This document shows, in pieces, positions 61,907 through 64,000 of a stretch of DNA of 64,000 nt. The translations under genes were made by a program, and so were the position numbers. The notes below the pieces were generated by a model. That model ran no database searches, was not told where the DNA came from, and was given only the letters and a program-made list of their open reading frames with translations. Location: assembly GCF_002355595.1 (NCBI RefSeq), contig NZ_AP017422.1, positions 1,984,001-2,048,000 of the forward strand, written 5' to 3'. The first letter of the stretch is position 1, and every line of letters starts with the position of its first letter. The stretch comes from Filimonas lacunae (GTDB lineage: Bacteria > Bacteroidota > Bacteroidia > Chitinophagales > Chitinophagaceae).

Positions 61907-62896
61907 CTAGCTGAATAATCCGCCTTTTTTCAGCGTTTTAATGCCTTCACCAATCTTATAACCGTTCTGGTAAATTTCAATTTTATAGTTACCAGTTTCG
62001 TATTTGCCATCCTGCTTCCAATCAAAGCTTACAGGAGTGCGTTTGCCTTGCTGATATTGAACGTTTACTTTGTTGGTATACACTCTGTCGCCATCTTCAC
62101 GGGTAGTGAAGGTGCCACTGCCATAAGCAGGAATAGATACTGGCTTGCCTTCAGGATTAGTCATACATACATACAGTTCTTTGTTACCGCTGGTAGCTAC
62201 CCTGTTTTCATCCAGGTCGAAAGAGATACGTAACAGATCAGCTCTTTTTGCTGTGGTAGTAGCTTTTTCTTTGCCGCTGCCTTTTACGTCAATAGCTGTG
62301 ATGTTGATATTAGACACGTGCAGGGTAGAACCTACATCTGCCAGGTGATCTTTCTCAGCCTGAGTAGCGGTAAGATTTTGCTGGATCTGCTGCTTTTGCG
62401 AGCTTAAAGTGTCTCTTTCTGTAGTTAACTGCTGGTTAGAAGCGGTAAGTTGATCGTTCTCGCCTTTCAGTCTTTCTACTTCTGATAACAGATCGTTGAT
62501 TTTGCCGTTCAGCTCATTGATTTTAGTTCTGGCTTTAGACAAATCGCCATTCTTTTCTTTCAGAATGCTTCTGATTTCACCTTTCAGCTTGTCAATTTCT
62601 TGTTTGCGTTCACCCAGTGCGCCTTGCAGTTGTGCATTGTCGCCTGTCAGTGAATCCATACGGGCTAATGCGTCGTTATATTCCAACTGAATAGAATTAC
62701 GGGCAGAGTCCACATTGGTAAACTGTGTTTGTAATTGTGTTAACTCGCTTTTTGATTCGCTTTTATCCCAGATAATGTAGCCCCATGTGCCTAATAATAA
62801 TACTACAAGAGCACCATATATCAACTTTCTGCTGTCGTTTGACTTTGGAGTTGGGCGTGGCGTGGGAGTTGGGGTAGGTTCGTTTGTGTAACTCAT
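61907..62896 (-). CDS. membrane-anchored coiled-coil protein
   Basis: A 329-residue protein. A Pro/Thr-rich N-terminus (MSYTNEPTPTPTPRPTPKSN) precedes one membrane helix (about 25-42, LIYGALVVLLLGTWGYII). A long coiled coil follows (about 55-190, with heptads such as INELNGKINDLLSEVERL). The C-terminal domain from about 195 is beta-rich (VSNINITAIDVKGSGK, YVCMTNPEGKPVSIPAYG). The design suggests a periplasmic or surface rod anchored in the inner membrane. It has its own terminator; codon choice suggests fairly high expression. Confidence 0.8.
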   Translation of the reverse strand: MSYTNEPTPTPTPRPTPKSNDSRKLIYGALVVLLLGTWGYIIWDKSESKSELTQLQTQFTNVDSARNSIQLEYNDALARMDSLTGDNAQLQGALGERKQEIDKLKGEIRSILKEKNGDLSKARTKINELNGKINDLLSEVERLKGENDQLTASNQQLTTERDTLSSQKQQIQQNLTATQAEKDHLADVGSTLHVSNINITAIDVKGSGKEKATTTAKRADLLRISFDLDENRVATSGNKELYVCMTNPEGKPVSIPAYGSGTFTTREDGDRVYTNKVNVQYQQGKRTPVSFDWKQDGKYETGNYKIEIYQNGYKIGEGIKTLKKGGLFS

Positions 62897-63014
62897 ATAC
62901 GATGAAATTTTGGGTCCAATAATAAATTAAAATTGTTAAGTTCTGAGCGCAAAAATTCCAAAACCATGCCAAAAAGGTGAAAGGAAAATCTGCCATGTGC
63001 TATCTTTGTTTTCT

Positions 63015-64000
63015 ATGTCTGCAGAAAAGATCATTTCAGAATGGAAAAAGGGGCAATTTAAACCGGTTTATTGGTTGGAAGGCGATGAACCTTATTTTAT
63101 TGACCAGGTAGTGAACTATGCAGAGCATCATATATTGAATGAGAGTGAAGCGGGGTTTAATTTAACAGTATTTTACGGTCGTGATGCCGATTGGGCTTCC
63201 ATTGTAAATGCCTGCAGGCGGTATCCTATGTTTGCCGAACGTCAGGTGGTGCTGTTAAAAGAAGCCCAGCAAATGCGGGATGTGGAAAAGCTGGAAGCTT
63301 ATATTGATAACCCGCAGCCCACTACCATATTTGTAGTAAGTTATAAAGAGAAGAAGGTGGATGCGCGTACCAAATTTGCTAAAGCGCTGAAGCAGAAGGG
63401 GGAGATGCTTACTACCAAAAAGATGTATGATAACCAGTTGCCCGATTGGGTAAACCAGATGGTGCAACGGCATCAGCTGGGCATTACACAAAAGGCCTTA
63501 TTATTACTGGTAGATCATATTGGTAACGATTTAAGCCGTTTGCAGAATGAGGTGGAAAAAATAGCTGTAAACCTCAATGGCCGTAAAGAAATAACCGAAG
63601 AAGATATTGAAACTTTTGTAGGTATCAGCAAAGAGTTTAACGTGTTTGAGTTACAGGATGCAGTGGTGAAAAAAGATTTACCCAAGGCCATCCGTATCAT
63701 TAAATACTTTGAAGCCAACCCCAAGGCGGCACCTATTCAAATGATACTACCAGCCTTATATAATTTTTTCAGTAAGGTATTTATGGTGTTTGCATTGCCT
63801 TCTAAAGATGAAAGATCGGTGGCGGCAGGCTTAGGTGTGAACCCTTTCTTTGCTAAAGACTATCTTACGGCTTCACGTAACTACGATTTCAGGGGCACCG
63901 AAAAGGTATTGTTGTTATTGCATGCGTATAATCTGCGTAGCATTGGTATTGACGATGCAGGCACCAGTGATGCTGATTTGCTGAAAGAATTGTTGGTAAA
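63015..64000 (+). CDS. holA: DNA polymerase III delta subunit (5' part)
   Basis: The frame opens at the ATG at 63015 and runs off the window end, so only the first 328 residues are seen. The opening MSAEKIISEWKKGQFKPVYW followed by LEGDEPYFIDQ is the HolA pattern, and ISKEFNVFELQDAVVKKD (about 202-219) is the conserved helix region linking the AAA+ lid to the collar domain. It opens the sliding clamp for loading during replication. A TATCTTTG element (63001-63008) sits 6 bp before the start, so the mRNA may have a very short leader or none. Confidence 0.93.
   Translation, partial: MSAEKIISEWKKGQFKPVYWLEGDEPYFIDQVVNYAEHHILNESEAGFNLTVFYGRDADWASIVNACRRYPMFAERQVVLLKEAQQMRDVEKLEAYIDNPQPTTIFVVSYKEKKVDARTKFAKALKQKGEMLTTKKMYDNQLPDWVNQMVQRHQLGITQKALLLLVDHIGNDLSRLQNEVEKIAVNLNGRKEITEEDIETFVGISKEFNVFELQDAVVKKDLPKAIRIIKYFEANPKAAPIQMILPALYNFFSKVFMVFALPSKDERSVAAGLGVNPFFAKDYLTASRNYDFRGTEKVLLLLHAYNLRSIGIDDAGTSDADLLKELLV

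Overview
The window reads as chromosomal DNA of a Bacteroidota bacterium, most likely a Chitinophagaceae-type soil or plant-associated organism. The pointers are SusC/SusD and other TonB-dependent receptors with STN domains, ECF sigma/FecR pairs, type IX secretion (T9SS) sorting domains with a PorV-type protein, seven-transmembrane AraC regulators, weak Shine-Dalgarno sequences and promoters of the TTTG/TAnnTTTG type. The genus cannot be fixed from the sequence alone. Coding density is ordinary and no phage or complete insertion sequence is visible.

Layout. 1-3.3 kb is an accessory stretch of small unrecognised genes, a tandem-HTH XRE regulator and a strongly folded, apparently noncoding segment (about 1433-1656). 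3.3-8.9 kb holds unrecognised proteins (one DUF1842-like), repeated palindromic operator-like sites, and an operon of lipoprotein, integral membrane protein, HisKA_3 sensor kinase and NarL-type regulator. 9.4-17.6 kb is a heavy-metal efflux locus: OmpR regulator, sensor kinase, CzcC/TolC, CzcB adaptor, a DUF190 PII-like protein and a CzcA RND pump. 17.7-27.4 kb is an ECF sigma/FecR/SusC/SusD locus ending in a DUF5689 lipoprotein and a calcineurin-like phosphoesterase. 27.5-34.8 kb has an Rpn-type nuclease, a GNAT acetyltransferase, a TonB receptor/tyrosine-phosphatase pair and an AraC regulator.

35.0-48.7 kb looks like one functional island. An ECF sigma factor with a beta-helix-type lipoprotein reads left. 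An S41 protease, FecR, a TonB receptor, a paralogous lipoprotein, another lipoprotein, an Ig/MBG-domain T9SS cargo and PorV read right. 48.9-53.7 kb carries an MBL hydrolase, an HPF-like ribosome factor, a MobA-like transferase with an odd N-terminus and a T9SS pectate-lyase-like protein. 53.7-57 kb has an orphan TPP riboswitch, a TetR/SDR pair with four matching operator palindromes, a fatty-acid desaturase C-terminal remnant and an MFS exporter. 57-64 kb ends with a thioesterase-like protein, a zinc-ribbon/SPFH pair, a phase-locked 21-nt repeat array, tRNA-Leu(GAG), a sensor kinase, a coiled-coil membrane protein and the 5' part of holA.

The observations most worth checking are the 21-nt array with inverted ends (59955-60311), the orphan TPP riboswitch, the structured RNA near 1.5 kb, the palindromic sites near 3.3 and 5.4 kb, and the split sigma/S41/FecR/TonB/T9SS island.
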